Shown piece by piece: positions 1 to 9,510 of a stretch of DNA of 64,000 nt. The stretch is from Bog-159 sp035499555. Lineage in GTDB: Bacteria; Acidobacteriota; Terriglobia; Bryobacterales; Bryobacteraceae. Below the pieces are notes generated by a model, which saw only the letters and a list, made by a program, of their open reading frames with translations, did not search any database and was not told the DNA's origin. The stretch is from NCBI GenBank assembly GCA_035499555.1, contig DATJYO010000076.1, positions 26,150 through 90,149 on the forward strand. Reading direction: 5' to 3'. The position numbers and the translations under genes are program-made. Each line of letters starts with the position of its first letter. The first letter of the stretch is position 1.

Positions 1-1317
1 CCGGGCGAACTCGCCGTTGGACACGGCAAACACCAGGCCGCCGGCCACGATGGGCGGCTCGGGCAGATTCATATCGCGGGAGATCCAGGCCGGCTCGGCG
101 GCCACCTGGCCCTCCTTTTCAGCGATGCGGAACGCCATGATGCTGCCATTCGGGGCGCCCCCGTTGGTAACGGGGAACTTCACGTCATCGGCGGGCGGAC
201 CCAGCGCGGGCACGTAGAGCCAGCGGTTCTTCCGATCGTCCTGGGCGGTGGCGAAGGCGCCCCAGAAGCCGCGGCCGGCGAAGTCGGCATCCTGGTTGGC
301 CAGCAGCGGACTGCGATAGAGCGGCGTTTTGTGATCGGGACCGCCGATGTGCTTGGCGTCCAGGAGGTAGATGACGCCTTCCTTGCCGCCGGCGGCGACG
401 ATCTCGCGGCTGCCCAGGTGGAAGACAGCCGGCGACATGGATCCCATGTCCAGATCTTTGCGGGTCAGGTAATTATGATTAGCCGGCGTGAAATAATCGA
501 CTAACTTCAGGTCCTTGGCGGAGAGCTGCAATATGGTGTCGGGAAACTGGCCTTTGGCGGCGTCGTAGGAACCGTCGCCGGTTTCCGCGTAGACCATGCC
601 TTCCTCGCTGACGGCCACGCCGGCGCGTCCCCAGATGCCGGCGCCGCCATTAGCCGACTGGAAGTGATTCACCGGATGCTCGGGCGTGCCGAGGTCCATG
701 CCGTAGACGCCGGAGCGTCCGCCGTTGCAGCCCTGGGAGAGATTGGTGTAGAGCACACCGCCGAACAGGTTCAGGCTCCAGTTCTTCGAAAACGGGGGCG
801 CGAACATCCGCGGCGGCATGCGATCCTCGCCGTCGATGGCGTTGAGGGCGTGCAGCTTGCCATCGCTCGAAATGACGAACACGGTGGCGGCCAGCCCGTC
901 TTTGCGGATCAGGGGAGTGTCGTTGAGGGCGTTGGGGCAGAGCCAGAAGGGCTCCTGGCGAGGTTTACCCTCGGCCTCGAAGGTTTTCTTCCAGAGGAGC
1001 TTCCCGGTATCCGCGTCCAGGGCGAAGAGGTTGTCGGAGGCGCCGCCCACGATCACGATCTCGGCCATGCCCTTGTCAGTGGTGACCCACTCGACATTTA
1101 CCGGGGCGGTGAGCGAGTTCAATTCGCGCGGTTGATTGTCGAGGTGCGTCTTCCAGATCAGCGTCATGGATTTGGCGGTGCCTGGGTTGATATCGGTCTC
1201 CTGCGGACTCCAGGCGGTGCGCTGAGGATCGTGGCCGTAGGACAGCCAGTTCGCGGCGACGAGATGGGAAGCCAGCAGAGCGCCGGCGGCCAGGGCGAGC
1301 GAAGGGATTCTCATCAT
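1..1317 (-). CDS. Exported PQQ-type beta-propeller repeat protein (3' part cut by window edge)
   Basis: Reading the minus strand from the ATG at 1317 gives an uninterrupted frame to the window edge. It opens with MMRIPSLALAAGALLASHLV, a clean Sec signal peptide, followed by a mature start NWLSYGHDPQRTAWSP. WxxxGxDxxRTxWSP is the usual first blade of secreted PQQ-dependent-dehydrogenase-like beta-propellers. Later blades are visible as LFALDADTGKLLWKKTF, KLHALNAIDGE and VIYLLDAKHIGG. The family covers both true quinoprotein dehydrogenases and non-catalytic propellers; the fragment does not show which. Its ATG overlaps the stop of the upstream RraA-like remnant (ATGATGA), so the two are translationally coupled. 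Confidence 0.85.
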   Translation of the reverse strand, partial: MMRIPSLALAAGALLASHLVAANWLSYGHDPQRTAWSPQETDINPGTAKSMTLIWKTHLDNQPRELNSLTAPVNVEWVTTDKGMAEIVIVGGASDNLFALDADTGKLLWKKTFEAEGKPRQEPFWLCPNALNDTPLIRKDGLAATVFVISSDGKLHALNAIDGEDRMPPRMFAPPFSKNWSLNLFGGVLYTNLSQGCNGGRSGVYGMDLGTPEHPVNHFQSANGGAGIWGRAGVAVSEEGMVYAETGDGSYDAAKGQFPDTILQLSAKDLKLVDYFTPANHNYLTRKDLDMGSMSPAVFHLGSREIVAAGGKEGVIYLLDAKHIGGPDHKTPLYRSPLLANQDADFAGRGFWGAFATAQDDRKNRWLYVPALGPPADDVKFPVTNGGAPNGSIMAFRIAEKEGQVAAEPAWISRDMNLPEPPIVAGGLVFAVSNGEFAR

Positions 1318-1619
1318 TGGTGGCCCAGCTTCTCCTTTTTATACTCTTCGTATTCTTTCTTCAACGCGGGATCCCGCGGCGTGGGATAGATTTCGGTGGA
1401 CCTGTATTTGCCGGTCTTGATCTTGGACTGCGTCCGTTCGTCGTGGACATGGGTTTCGTCGGCGCGGCCGACCGCCTGCTTCACCAGAATCGATTCGGGG
1501 ACCTTGGACCGGCCATCGGCGAAACGGTCGTAGGGGTTGTGCGCGGTGTATTTCAGCATCTCTTCATGCGACAGGGTGAAGACCCGCGCGAGGACGAAGA
1601 GATTGGCGCAAAACTTCAT
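1314..1619 (-). pseudogene. RraA-like protein with the central domain missing (in-frame collapse)
   Basis: The frame is open for 101 residues from ATG 1619 (an earlier ATG at 1655 is possible). The first part, FTLSHEEMLKYTAHNPYDRFADGR and then SKVPESIL, looks like the N-terminus of exported acidobacterial RraA-family proteins. The remainder, RADETHVHDERTQSKIKTGK followed by a DPALKKEYEEY tail, looks like the C-terminus of the same proteins. The roughly 150-200 residues of the catalytic RraA fold that should lie between them are absent. I infer a clean in-frame internal deletion. The short product is coupled to the downstream propeller gene, so it may persist as a leader. This assignment rests on remembered family sequence only; otherwise it is a short hypothetical protein. 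Confidence 0.5.
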
Positions 1620-1684
1620 GGGGTGAAATGTAGCACGGCGCGCGGGGCTATTCATCGCGCGAGCCGGTTCGGTTATGCTGGGGA

Positions 1685-4108
1685 TTGCCTGAAGGCGCGT
1701 ATCTTTATTGCGACGTCAGCCTGCCGGTGCCGCTCGACCAGCCGTTCACGTACGCGCTGCCGGAAACGCTACGGCACCGGGTGAAGCCGGGCTGCCGCGT
1801 GCTGACACCTTTCGGGAGCCGCAAACTCACGGGTGTGGCTCTGCGCTGCCACGATGACGCGCCGGAGGTGGCCACGCGCGAGGTGCTGCGGCTGATCGAC
1901 GCCGAGCCGGTGCTGGATGCCGAGCTGCTGGCGCTAGGCAAGTGGATCGCCGGCTATTATTGCGCGCCGCTGGGGGAAGTGCTGCGCGGCATGCTGCCGC
2001 TGGCATCCGACATCCGGCGCGGCAAGATCTATTCGCTCACCGACGCGGGACGCGACGCCGCGCGGCAACTGCTGTTCGACTCGTCGCCGGAAGATCCGGT
2101 GGTGCAGGTCCTGCGCGCGCTGGATCAGCGTCCGCTCTCGGCGGCTTACCTGGAGCGCAAACTGCCGCTGGCGGGGAACGCGCTGCGGGCGCTGGAGCGC
2201 AAGCGGTTTGTGATCGCGGAGCAGGTGCAGACGGAGCGGGATCCGCTGCGGGCCCCGTCGGAGCGGCTGCGGGTCGATCTGGCGGGAGGCAAACCCTCCG
2301 GGAAGCTGCCCAAATCCGAGCGCGAGCTGCTGGCCTTTCTGGAACTGCATCCGGGTTCGCACAACCTGAAGGATCTGGAGGAGACGGTGCGCGGCGCGAG
2401 TCCGGCGGCGCGGTCGCTGGCGCGCAAGAAACTGGTGAGCTTACGGACGGAGCCGGTGGCCCTCCACGCGGGAGCGGTGCGCGCGCCGCACTTGCTCAAC
2501 CCGTCGCAGGCGGCGGCTTTCCAGGAGATCCGGGCCGCCATAGCGACGCACGAGTTCCGCACCTTTCTGTTGCACGGCGTAACGGGGTCGGGTAAGACCG
2601 AGGTGTATTTGAACGCCATCGACGCGGCGCTGGCCGAGGGGCGCAGCGCATTGCTGCTGGTGCCCGAGATCGCGCTCACGCCGGCGGTGGCCGGACAGTT
2701 CTTCAGCCGGTTCGGCGACCGGGTGGCGATCCTGCACAGCGCGTTCAGCGACTCGGAGCGTTCGGACCAGTGGCGGCGGATCCGCGCGGGCACGGCGTCG
2801 GTGGTGGTGGGCACGCGGTCCGGCGTGTTCGCGCCCATGCGGAAGCTGGGACTCATTGTGGTGGACGAAGAGCACGACCAGAGTTACAAGCAGGAGGAGA
2901 CGCCGCGCTACAACGGGCGCGACGTGGCCATCGTGCGGGCGCAGGCGGCGGGCGCGTGCGTGGTGCTGGGGTCAGCGACGCCCAGCCTGGAGAGCCGCTA
3001 CAACGCGGAGCGCGGCAAATACGCGCTGCTGGAACTGCCGGGCCGGATCGAGGCGCGGCCCATGCCGCAGGTGGAACTGATCGATATGCGGACGGAGTTC
3101 CTGGAGACGCGCCAGCAGGCGACCTTTTCGCGACGGCTGCTGGAAACGGTCCAGCAGCGCCTGGACAACGGCGAACAGACCATCATCCTGCTCAACCGGC
3201 GCGGGTTTTCCAGTTTCGTGGCGTGCCGCTCGTGCGGCGAGCGGGTGCAGTGCGCCAACTGTTCGGTCACGCTGACGTTTCACCGGCGCGACAAACGCCT
3301 GTTGTGCCACTACTGCAACTACGCCGAACGCGTGCCGACACATTGCCCGAAGTGCCAGAGCGAGCACATCTACTTTTTGGGGGTGGGGTCGGAGAAGGTG
3401 GAGGACGAGCTGCACCGGGAGTTTCCGGAGGCGCGCATCGCCCGCCTGGACCGCGATACGGCGACCGCCAAACGCCAATACGAAAGCATCCTGCAAGGCT
3501 TCCGCGAGGGATCGTACGACATCCTGGTGGGCACCCAGATGATCGCCAAGGGACACGATATTCCGAACGTGACACTGGTGGGAGTGGTGTCGGCGGACGT
3601 GGGCCTGGGGCTGCCCGATTTCCGGGCAGCCGAGCGAACGTTTCAACTGCTGACGCAGGTGGCGGGGCGCGCCGGCCGCGGCAGCCTGCCGGGCATCGTG
3701 CTGGTGCAGACGATCAATCCGGATCACTACGCGGTGCGCATGGCGGCGGCGCAGGATTACCAGTCGTTCTACGAAAAGGAGCTACAGTTCCGGCGCATGA
3801 TGCACTATCCGCCGTTCAGCGCCATGGCGAACATCCTGGTGCGCAGCGAGGCGCAGGAGCAGGCGCTGCGGCTGAGCACGGAACTGGGGCATTTTCTGAC
3901 GCCGCCGCCGGAGAAGATCAAGATCCTGGGGCCGGCGGAAGCGCCGGTAGCGCGGCTGAAGAACGAATTCAGGTATCAGTTCCTGATCAAGGCGGGCGGC
4001 CGGAAGGCTCTGAATGAGCTGTTGCGGCGGGCCCAGACGTTCGCGCGGGAGAAGAAGTGGAGCGCCACGGCGCTGGTGATCGACGTGGACCCGTTAACGC
4101 TTCTGTAA
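1685..4108 (+). CDS. priA: Primosomal replication restart helicase PriA
   Basis: 807 residues from a TTG start. PriA is a superfamily 2 3'-5' helicase that reloads the replisome at collapsed forks. The N-terminal DNA-binding domain starts with DVSLPVPLDQPFTYALP. Walker A GVTGSGKTEVY is at about residues 298-308, and the DEEH box (VVDEEHDQSYKQ) at about 393. A zinc-binding segment with CRSC, CANC, CHYC and CPKC pairs lies at about 514-556. Helicase motifs V and VI follow (GTQMIAKGHD, QVAGRAGRG). Length and domain order are normal. There is no ATG in frame near the N-terminus, so TTG at 1685, preceded by GGGGA, is the best start. Confidence 0.97.
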   Translation: MPEGAYLYCDVSLPVPLDQPFTYALPETLRHRVKPGCRVLTPFGSRKLTGVALRCHDDAPEVATREVLRLIDAEPVLDAELLALGKWIAGYYCAPLGEVLRGMLPLASDIRRGKIYSLTDAGRDAARQLLFDSSPEDPVVQVLRALDQRPLSAAYLERKLPLAGNALRALERKRFVIAEQVQTERDPLRAPSERLRVDLAGGKPSGKLPKSERELLAFLELHPGSHNLKDLEETVRGASPAARSLARKKLVSLRTEPVALHAGAVRAPHLLNPSQAAAFQEIRAAIATHEFRTFLLHGVTGSGKTEVYLNAIDAALAEGRSALLLVPEIALTPAVAGQFFSRFGDRVAILHSAFSDSERSDQWRRIRAGTASVVVGTRSGVFAPMRKLGLIVVDEEHDQSYKQEETPRYNGRDVAIVRAQAAGACVVLGSATPSLESRYNAERGKYALLELPGRIEARPMPQVELIDMRTEFLETRQQATFSRRLLETVQQRLDNGEQTIILLNRRGFSSFVACRSCGERVQCANCSVTLTFHRRDKRLLCHYCNYAERVPTHCPKCQSEHIYFLGVGSEKVEDELHREFPEARIARLDRDTATAKRQYESILQGFREGSYDILVGTQMIAKGHDIPNVTLVGVVSADVGLGLPDFRAAERTFQLLTQVAGRAGRGSLPGIVLVQTINPDHYAVRMAAAQDYQSFYEKELQFRRMMHYPPFSAMANILVRSEAQEQALRLSTELGHFLTPPPEKIKILGPAEAPVARLKNEFRYQFLIKAGGRKALNELLRRAQTFAREKKWSATALVIDVDPLTLL

Positions 4109-4165
4109 CCGGCGGAAGGGCTGCTGGAAAGCGGTTGCGGCGGTGCAGCATGCTATGTTCGAAGT

Positions 4166-5329
4166 GTGTTCCGCCGCGTGATCTGGATCGTGCTCGACAG
4201 CGTCGGCATCGGCGAAATGCCGGATGCGGCGGCGTACGGCGACACGGGCAGCGACACGCTCGGCAACATCGCGCGGCAGCGGCCGCTCCGCCTGCCGCAT
4301 CTCTGCAAGCTGGGCCTGGGCAATATCAAGTCTATGACCGGTCTGCCGCCGGCCGCGGAGCCGGACGCAGCCTTCGGACGCTGTGCGCTGGCGTCGCCGG
4401 GGAAGGATACGACGACGGGCCATTGGGAGATGGCGGGCATCCATCTGGAAAAACCGTTTCCGCTGTATCCGCACGGGTTCCCGCGCGAGATCCTGGACGA
4501 ATTCGAGAGCCGCATCGCGCGGCGCACGCTGGGCAACAAGGCCGCCTCGGGAACCGAGATTATCAAGGAATTGGGCGCCGAACACATGCGCACGGGATCG
4601 CCCATCGTGTATACGTCGGCCGACAGCGTGTTCCAGGTGGCGGCGCACGAGGAAGTGATTCCACTGTGGGAGCTGTACAAGATCTGCCAGACCGCGCGCG
4701 ACATTCTGCGCGGACCGCATGAAGTGGGGCGCGTGATCGCCCGGCCGTTCACCGGCGCGCCGGGATCGTTCACGCGCACGGCCAATCGCAAGGATTACGC
4801 GGTACCGCCGCCGCGGGGCATGCTGCTGGATCTGCTCGACGGCGCGGGCGTGCCGGTACACAGCGTGGGGAAGATTTTCGACGTGTTTTTAGGCCGGGGC
4901 ATCCGGGATTACGCGAAGACCAAGAACAATGCCGACGGCATGGCGCACACGCTGGAAGCCATGGCGAGCGCCGATGCGGGGCTGATCTTCGTCAATCTGG
5001 TGGACTTCGACCAGCAGTTCGGGCATCGCAACGACGTGGAAGGCTACGCATCGGCGCTGGAGCAGTTCGACCAATGGCTACCGCAGCTTGTCGCCGCCGA
5101 GCGCGAAGGCGATCTGGCCATCCTGACGGCGGACCACGGCTGCGATCCCACGACGGCGTCCACGGATCATAGCCGCGAGTACGTGCCGCTGCTGGTGAGC
5201 GGTCCGCGCGCGCGGCGGGGTGTGAACCTGGGCCTGCGCGCTTCGCTTTCGGATATCGGCCAAACGGTGGCCGAGAACTTCGGCGTCCGCCTTGCGCGGG
5301 GCGCCAGCTTCTTATCGGAGATCGTATGA
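4166..5329 (+). CDS. deoB: Phosphopentomutase
   Basis: 387 residues from a GTG start. It interconverts ribose/deoxyribose 1-phosphate and 5-phosphate in nucleoside salvage. It belongs to the alkaline-phosphatase-like metalloenzyme superfamily: the metal-binding DSVGIGEMPDA is near residue 11, the phospho-threonine loop DTTTGHWEMAG near 81-91, then FDQQFGHR near 282, TADHGCDP near 323 and STDHSREYVP near 333. These are the expected manganese ligands in order. Its stop overlaps the tpiA start by four bases (ATGA), making a coupled pair that sends pentose carbon into glycolysis. Confidence 0.97.
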   Translation: MFRRVIWIVLDSVGIGEMPDAAAYGDTGSDTLGNIARQRPLRLPHLCKLGLGNIKSMTGLPPAAEPDAAFGRCALASPGKDTTTGHWEMAGIHLEKPFPLYPHGFPREILDEFESRIARRTLGNKAASGTEIIKELGAEHMRTGSPIVYTSADSVFQVAAHEEVIPLWELYKICQTARDILRGPHEVGRVIARPFTGAPGSFTRTANRKDYAVPPPRGMLLDLLDGAGVPVHSVGKIFDVFLGRGIRDYAKTKNNADGMAHTLEAMASADAGLIFVNLVDFDQQFGHRNDVEGYASALEQFDQWLPQLVAAEREGDLAILTADHGCDPTTASTDHSREYVPLLVSGPRARRGVNLGLRASLSDIGQTVAENFGVRLARGASFLSEIV

Positions 5330-6075
5330 GAAAACCAGTCATGGCGGGCAATTGGAAGATGTACAAGACGCCTGCCGAAACCACCGCTTTTTTTGAAAAG
5401 TTCCGTCCTCTGGTCGCGAAGGCGGAGCACTGCGAGGTTGTGATATGCCCGCCGTACACGGATATCGCGGCGGCTGTGGCCGCCACCCAGGGCACGCGCA
5501 TCGGCATCGGGGGGCAGGATCTCTACTGGGCCAAAGAGGGCGCGTTCACGGGCGAGGTGTCCGGGCCGATGCTCAAGTCCGCGGGCTGTTCGCACGTGAT
5601 CGTCGGGCACAGCGAGCGGCGGCAGTATTTCGACGAGACGCACGAGACGGTGCTGAAGCGGACCGTGGCGGCGCTGGACGCGGGGCTGACGCCCATCGTT
5701 TGCGTGGGTGAACGGCTGGCGGAGCGGGAATCGGGCGAGACCGAAGCCGTCCTGGAACTGCAGTTCAAGGCCGGCATCAGCCTGCTGAGTCCGGAGCAGT
5801 TCGCGCGGATCGTGATCGCGTACGAGCCGGTATGGGCGATCGGCACGGGCAAAACGGCCACGCCGGAGATCGCCGCGGACGCGCACCGGGTTTTGCGCGG
5901 CCAGGTCCGCGGGCATTACGGCGCGGCGGCGGCCGATGCGGTGCGGATCCTGTATGGCGGCAGCGTGAAACCGGACAACGTGCGCAGCCTGATGGCGCAG
6001 CCGGAGATCGACGGCGTGCTGGTGGGCGGCGCCAGCCTGGATCCCAATTCGTTCGGCAGCATCGTGAATTTCTAG
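5326..6075 (+). CDS. tpiA: Triosephosphate isomerase
   Basis: 249 residues, the standard length. It interconverts dihydroxyacetone phosphate and glyceraldehyde 3-phosphate in the cytoplasm. Catalytic residues are all present: N9 and K11 in NWKM, H95 in HSERRQYF, and E167 in YEPVWAIGTGK, which leads into loop 6. The phosphate-binding YGGSVKPDN and DGVLVGGASL motifs close the barrel. The ATG overlaps the deoB stop. Glycolytic genes such as gap and pgk are not adjacent; pairing with deoB is the notable context. Confidence 0.98.
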   Translation: MRKPVMAGNWKMYKTPAETTAFFEKFRPLVAKAEHCEVVICPPYTDIAAAVAATQGTRIGIGGQDLYWAKEGAFTGEVSGPMLKSAGCSHVIVGHSERRQYFDETHETVLKRTVAALDAGLTPIVCVGERLAERESGETEAVLELQFKAGISLLSPEQFARIVIAYEPVWAIGTGKTATPEIAADAHRVLRGQVRGHYGAAAADAVRILYGGSVKPDNVRSLMAQPEIDGVLVGGASLDPNSFGSIVNF

Positions 6076-6147
6076 ATCGCGGGCTGGCGGGCCGCCCCGT
6101 CTTGCGCGTGTTTCTTAGAAGCGCATGGAAGTGATAAGATCGCTCCC

Positions 6148-7146
6148 ATGCACGACACCAATCCTCCACGACGCGACATTCTGGGCGCGCTCCTGGGCGC
6201 GTCCCTATTGCCGGCGGCGCCGGCGAGCGGGCAGACGGCGCATCACGGCGTGCCGTATCGCACTTTGGGACGCACGGGCGAGCGGGTCTCGGCGATCGGG
6301 CTGGGCGGATATCACATCGGTGTGCCCGAGAACGAGTCGGACGGCATCAGGCTGATCCGCACGGCGGTGGACGAGGGCATCAATTTTCTGGACAACTGCT
6401 GGGACTATCACGACGGCAAGAGCGAAGTCTGGATGGGCAAGGCGCTGCGCGACGGCTACCGGCAGAAGGTGTTCCTGATGACCAAGTTCGACGGGCGCAC
6501 GCGGCAGGCTACGGCGAAGCAGATCGACGAATCGCTGCAACGTCTGCAAACCGATCACCTGGACCTGATGCAATACCACGAGAACATACGCATGGAAGAT
6601 CCGGACCGCTTCTTCGCGCCGGACGGCCCGCGGGAGGCGCTGGAGGCGGCGCGGAAGGCGGGCAAGATCCGCTACATCGGCTTCACCGGCCACAAGGATC
6701 CGGCGGTACATCTGCGCATGCTGGAGGTGGCCGCGCAGCACAACTTCCATTTCGACACCGCGCAGATGCCCCTGAACCTGCTGGACGCGCACTTCCGCAG
6801 CTTCGCCAAGCTGGTGGTGCCCAAGCTGGCGGAGCAGGGTATCGGGGTGCTGGGCATGAAGCCGATGGCGTTCGGGAATCTGCCGCAGAAGGGGCTGGCG
6901 ACGGGGATCGAGTGCCTGCACTACGCCATGAATCTGCCGACGTCGGTGGTGATCACGGGATGCGACACCATGGAGCGCTTGCGGCAGGCGCTGGAGGCGG
7001 CGCGCACGTTCCGTCCGCTGGGGGAGGCGCAACTGGCGGCGCTGCTGGCGAAGACGCGCGCGGCGGCGCTGACCGGAAGGCTGGAGCCTTTCAAGACCAC
7101 GTCCCAGTTCGACGGCACGGCGCAGAATCCGAGCTGGATGGGGTGA
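6148..7146 (+). CDS. Aldo/keto reductase with a twin-arginine-like export signal
   Basis: 332 residues. The N-terminus PPRRDILGALLGASLLPAAP looks like a Tat signal (RRD followed by a hydrophobic stretch ending in ASGQ), so the enzyme is probably exported after folding with its nicotinamide cofactor. The core is a (beta/alpha)8 aldo/keto reductase: RTLGRTGERVSAIGLGG, the tetrad region FLDNCWDYHDGKSE (Asp and Tyr), Lys in MTKFDGR and His in MQYHEN. The substrate cannot be told from sequence. Exported members of this family are common in acidobacteria and planctomycetes. It is probably a single-gene unit between tpiA and rpsA. Confidence 0.85.
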   Translation: MHDTNPPRRDILGALLGASLLPAAPASGQTAHHGVPYRTLGRTGERVSAIGLGGYHIGVPENESDGIRLIRTAVDEGINFLDNCWDYHDGKSEVWMGKALRDGYRQKVFLMTKFDGRTRQATAKQIDESLQRLQTDHLDLMQYHENIRMEDPDRFFAPDGPREALEAARKAGKIRYIGFTGHKDPAVHLRMLEVAAQHNFHFDTAQMPLNLLDAHFRSFAKLVVPKLAEQGIGVLGMKPMAFGNLPQKGLATGIECLHYAMNLPTSVVITGCDTMERLRQALEAARTFRPLGEAQLAALLAKTRAAALTGRLEPFKTTSQFDGTAQNPSWMG

Positions 7147-7184
7147 GCCGGCGGCAAAATGTGCCACAATAATTACGTAGTCTC

Positions 7185-8894
7185 ATGCCCAACCATTCCA
7201 CGCTGGAACAGGATGAAACCCCAACCGCGCCAGGACCAGGCGAAAACTTCGCGGATATCCTTTTCCAATTCGAACAATCCCATTCGCACAAGCCCGAGGC
7301 CGGCGGCCAGGGGCTAGAAGGCACGGTCATCGCCGTCACGCCAGAGCGGATTTTCCTGGACATCGGCCAGAAGATGGAAGGCGCCATGCCGGCCGAGGAT
7401 TTCAAGGACCGCGCCGGCAATGTGAACGTGCGGGTGGGCGACCAGTTCCCGGTATCCATCAAGGGACGCGACGAGGAAGGCTACCTGCTGCTGAGCAAAG
7501 TGCGCGTGGAGCGTCCCAAGGACTGGTCGTCGCTCGAAGCGGCGTTCGCGGCCAAGCGGGCCATCGCGGGCCAGGTCAGCGGCGTGGTGAAGGGCGGCTT
7601 CAGCGTGGATGTTGGTGTGCGGGCGTTCATGCCGGCCTCCCGATCGGGCGCCAAAGACGCAGCGGAGATGGAGAAGCTGGTGGGGCAGGACATCACCTGC
7701 CGGATCATCAAGCTGGACGTGGCGGACGAAGATGTAGTAGTGGACCGGCGCGTTGTGCAGGAGGAGGAAGAAGCGCACGCGCGGCAGAAGCTGCTTTCGG
7801 ATCTGCAAGAGGGCGCCACGGTTCACGGCACGGTCCGCAGCCTGACGGATTACGGCGCGTTCGTGGATATCGGCGGCGTGGACGGACTGCTGCACGTGGG
7901 CGACATCTCGTGGGGCCGCATCAACAAGCCCGCCGATGTGCTGAGCGCCGGGCAGGAATTGGAAGTGCGGATTCTGAAGGTGGATCCGGCCAAGAAGAGG
8001 ATTGCGCTGGGCCTGAAGCAGCTTCAGCCGCACCCCTGGGAGAAGGCCAGCGAGAAGTACAAGACCGGCGACCGGGTACAGGGGACGGTGACGCGGGTAA
8101 CGGATTTCGGCGCGTTCGTGGAACTGGAGCCGGGCATCGAGGGATTGATCCACCTCTCGGAGATGTCGTGGTCGAAGAAGGTGCGCAAGCCCAGCGACGT
8201 GGTGAAGCCGGGGGACACGGTGGAGGTGATGGTGCTGAACGTGAACCCGGCGGAGCGGCGCATCTCGCTGGGATTGAAGCAGGCGCTGGGCGATCCGTGG
8301 GCGGACGCCAAACAGAAGTATCCGGCGGGCGGGGTGATCGAAGGGCAGGTAGTGAGCCTGACGAAGTTCGGGGCGTTCGTGCAGATCGCCGAGGGCGTGG
8401 AGGGCATGATCCACGTGGGCGACATCACGGCGGAGAAACGCATCAACCATCCGCAGGATGTGCTGAAGCAGGGGCAGACGGTGCGCGCGCAGATCCTGGA
8501 AGTGGACGCGGAGCGGCGCCGCATCCGGCTGGGCATGAAGCAACTGCAGCCCACCACCATCGACGAGTACATCGCGGAGCACAAGGAAGGCGACCTGGTA
8601 ACGGGCCGCATCGCGGACATTTCGGGCGGGCGCGCCAAGGTGGAACTGGGGGAAGGCATCTCGGTGCCCTGCAAGGTCGCCGGGACGGAAGGCGGGGAAG
8701 CGGAGCAGCCGGCGCATGCGGCGGCGGACGTGAATTCGCTTTCGTCGATGTTGTCGGCCCGATGGAAAGGCGGCGGGGCGACGGGTCCGCGGGTGAGCAA
8801 GCGGGAACCGGCGCGCGCGGGGCAGATCCGCAGCTTCCGCATCCTGAAGCTGGACCCGGCGGCGAAGCGGATCGAGATCGAGCTGGCCAGCTAG
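7185..8894 (+). CDS. rpsA: 30S ribosomal protein S1
   Basis: 569 residues with six S1 (OB-fold) units. Units 1 and 2 (about residues 44-190) are the divergent ribosome-binding type. Units 3, 4 and 5 are canonical, each carrying a GTVxxxTxxGAFVxL-type core, a GLIHxSE or GLLHVGD turn, and an RRISLGLKQ-type end. Unit 6 (about residues 465-495) is degenerate (GDLVTGRIADISGGRAKVEL). S1 recruits mRNA to the 30S subunit. Some bacterial proteins of this layout act only as general RNA-binding proteins, but length and repeat order support S1. Confidence 0.93.
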   Translation: MPNHSTLEQDETPTAPGPGENFADILFQFEQSHSHKPEAGGQGLEGTVIAVTPERIFLDIGQKMEGAMPAEDFKDRAGNVNVRVGDQFPVSIKGRDEEGYLLLSKVRVERPKDWSSLEAAFAAKRAIAGQVSGVVKGGFSVDVGVRAFMPASRSGAKDAAEMEKLVGQDITCRIIKLDVADEDVVVDRRVVQEEEEAHARQKLLSDLQEGATVHGTVRSLTDYGAFVDIGGVDGLLHVGDISWGRINKPADVLSAGQELEVRILKVDPAKKRIALGLKQLQPHPWEKASEKYKTGDRVQGTVTRVTDFGAFVELEPGIEGLIHLSEMSWSKKVRKPSDVVKPGDTVEVMVLNVNPAERRISLGLKQALGDPWADAKQKYPAGGVIEGQVVSLTKFGAFVQIAEGVEGMIHVGDITAEKRINHPQDVLKQGQTVRAQILEVDAERRRIRLGMKQLQPTTIDEYIAEHKEGDLVTGRIADISGGRAKVELGEGISVPCKVAGTEGGEAEQPAHAAADVNSLSSMLSARWKGGGATGPRVSKREPARAGQIRSFRILKLDPAAKRIEIELAS

Positions 8895-8922
8895 CCATCG
8901 GTACTTCGGCAAATATCCATAC

Positions 8923-9483
8923 ATGAGAAGGTTCGTCATCACCGGTGCGCCGGGCGCCGGGAAGACCGCGATTATCCGGCAGTTGGAGCTGGACGGGTTC
9001 AGCGTGGTGGAAGAGGCAGCGACGGACGTCATTGCCGCCGCGCAGGCCCAGGGAGCGGATCAACCGTGGGCGCATCCCTCGTTCATCGACCGCATCGCCG
9101 CGCTGCAAAAGGAGCGCCAGGTGCGCGCGTCATTTCAACCGGACGAGGTCCAGTTCCACGACCGGTGTGCGGTGTGCACGGCGGCGTTGGCGGTCTATCT
9201 CGGGTACCCGTTTTCACCTTTTCTCAGCAGCGAGCTGGAGCGCGTGAAGAAAGAATCGGTCTACCAAAAGCGGGTGTTCTTCATTCGCAATCTGGGGTTC
9301 GTCACGCCCACCGAGGCGCGGCGCATCAGCTTTGAGGAAACGGTGCGTTTCGAGAAGATCCACGAGGAGACGTATCGCAGGTTCGGTTTTGAGTTAGTCG
9401 CGGTGGGGCCGGGGAGCGTAGCGGAGCGGGTTGGCGTGATTAAGGCGGCGATTGGCTCGATGGCAGGTGGCGGGTCAATTTGA
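8923..9483 (+). CDS. Small P-loop ATPase (AAA_28-like)
   Basis: 186 residues. Walker A is FVITGAPGAGKTAII at residues 4-18. No clear second ATPase motif beyond the conserved segments HDRCAVCTAAL, VFFIRNLGFV and FEKIHEETYRRFGFELV can be named. The pattern matches the small stand-alone AAA_28/NadR-like ATPase family, whose members are thought to be nucleotide or phosphotransfer enzymes of unknown substrate. It lies 28 bases after rpsA and may be read from the same transcript. Confidence 0.75.
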   Translation: MRRFVITGAPGAGKTAIIRQLELDGFSVVEEAATDVIAAAQAQGADQPWAHPSFIDRIAALQKERQVRASFQPDEVQFHDRCAVCTAALAVYLGYPFSPFLSSELERVKKESVYQKRVFFIRNLGFVTPTEARRISFEETVRFEKIHEETYRRFGFELVAVGPGSVAERVGVIKAAIGSMAGGGSI

Positions 9484-9510
9484 AGCCCGGATGGTTCCCT
9501 CCGCGATAGG

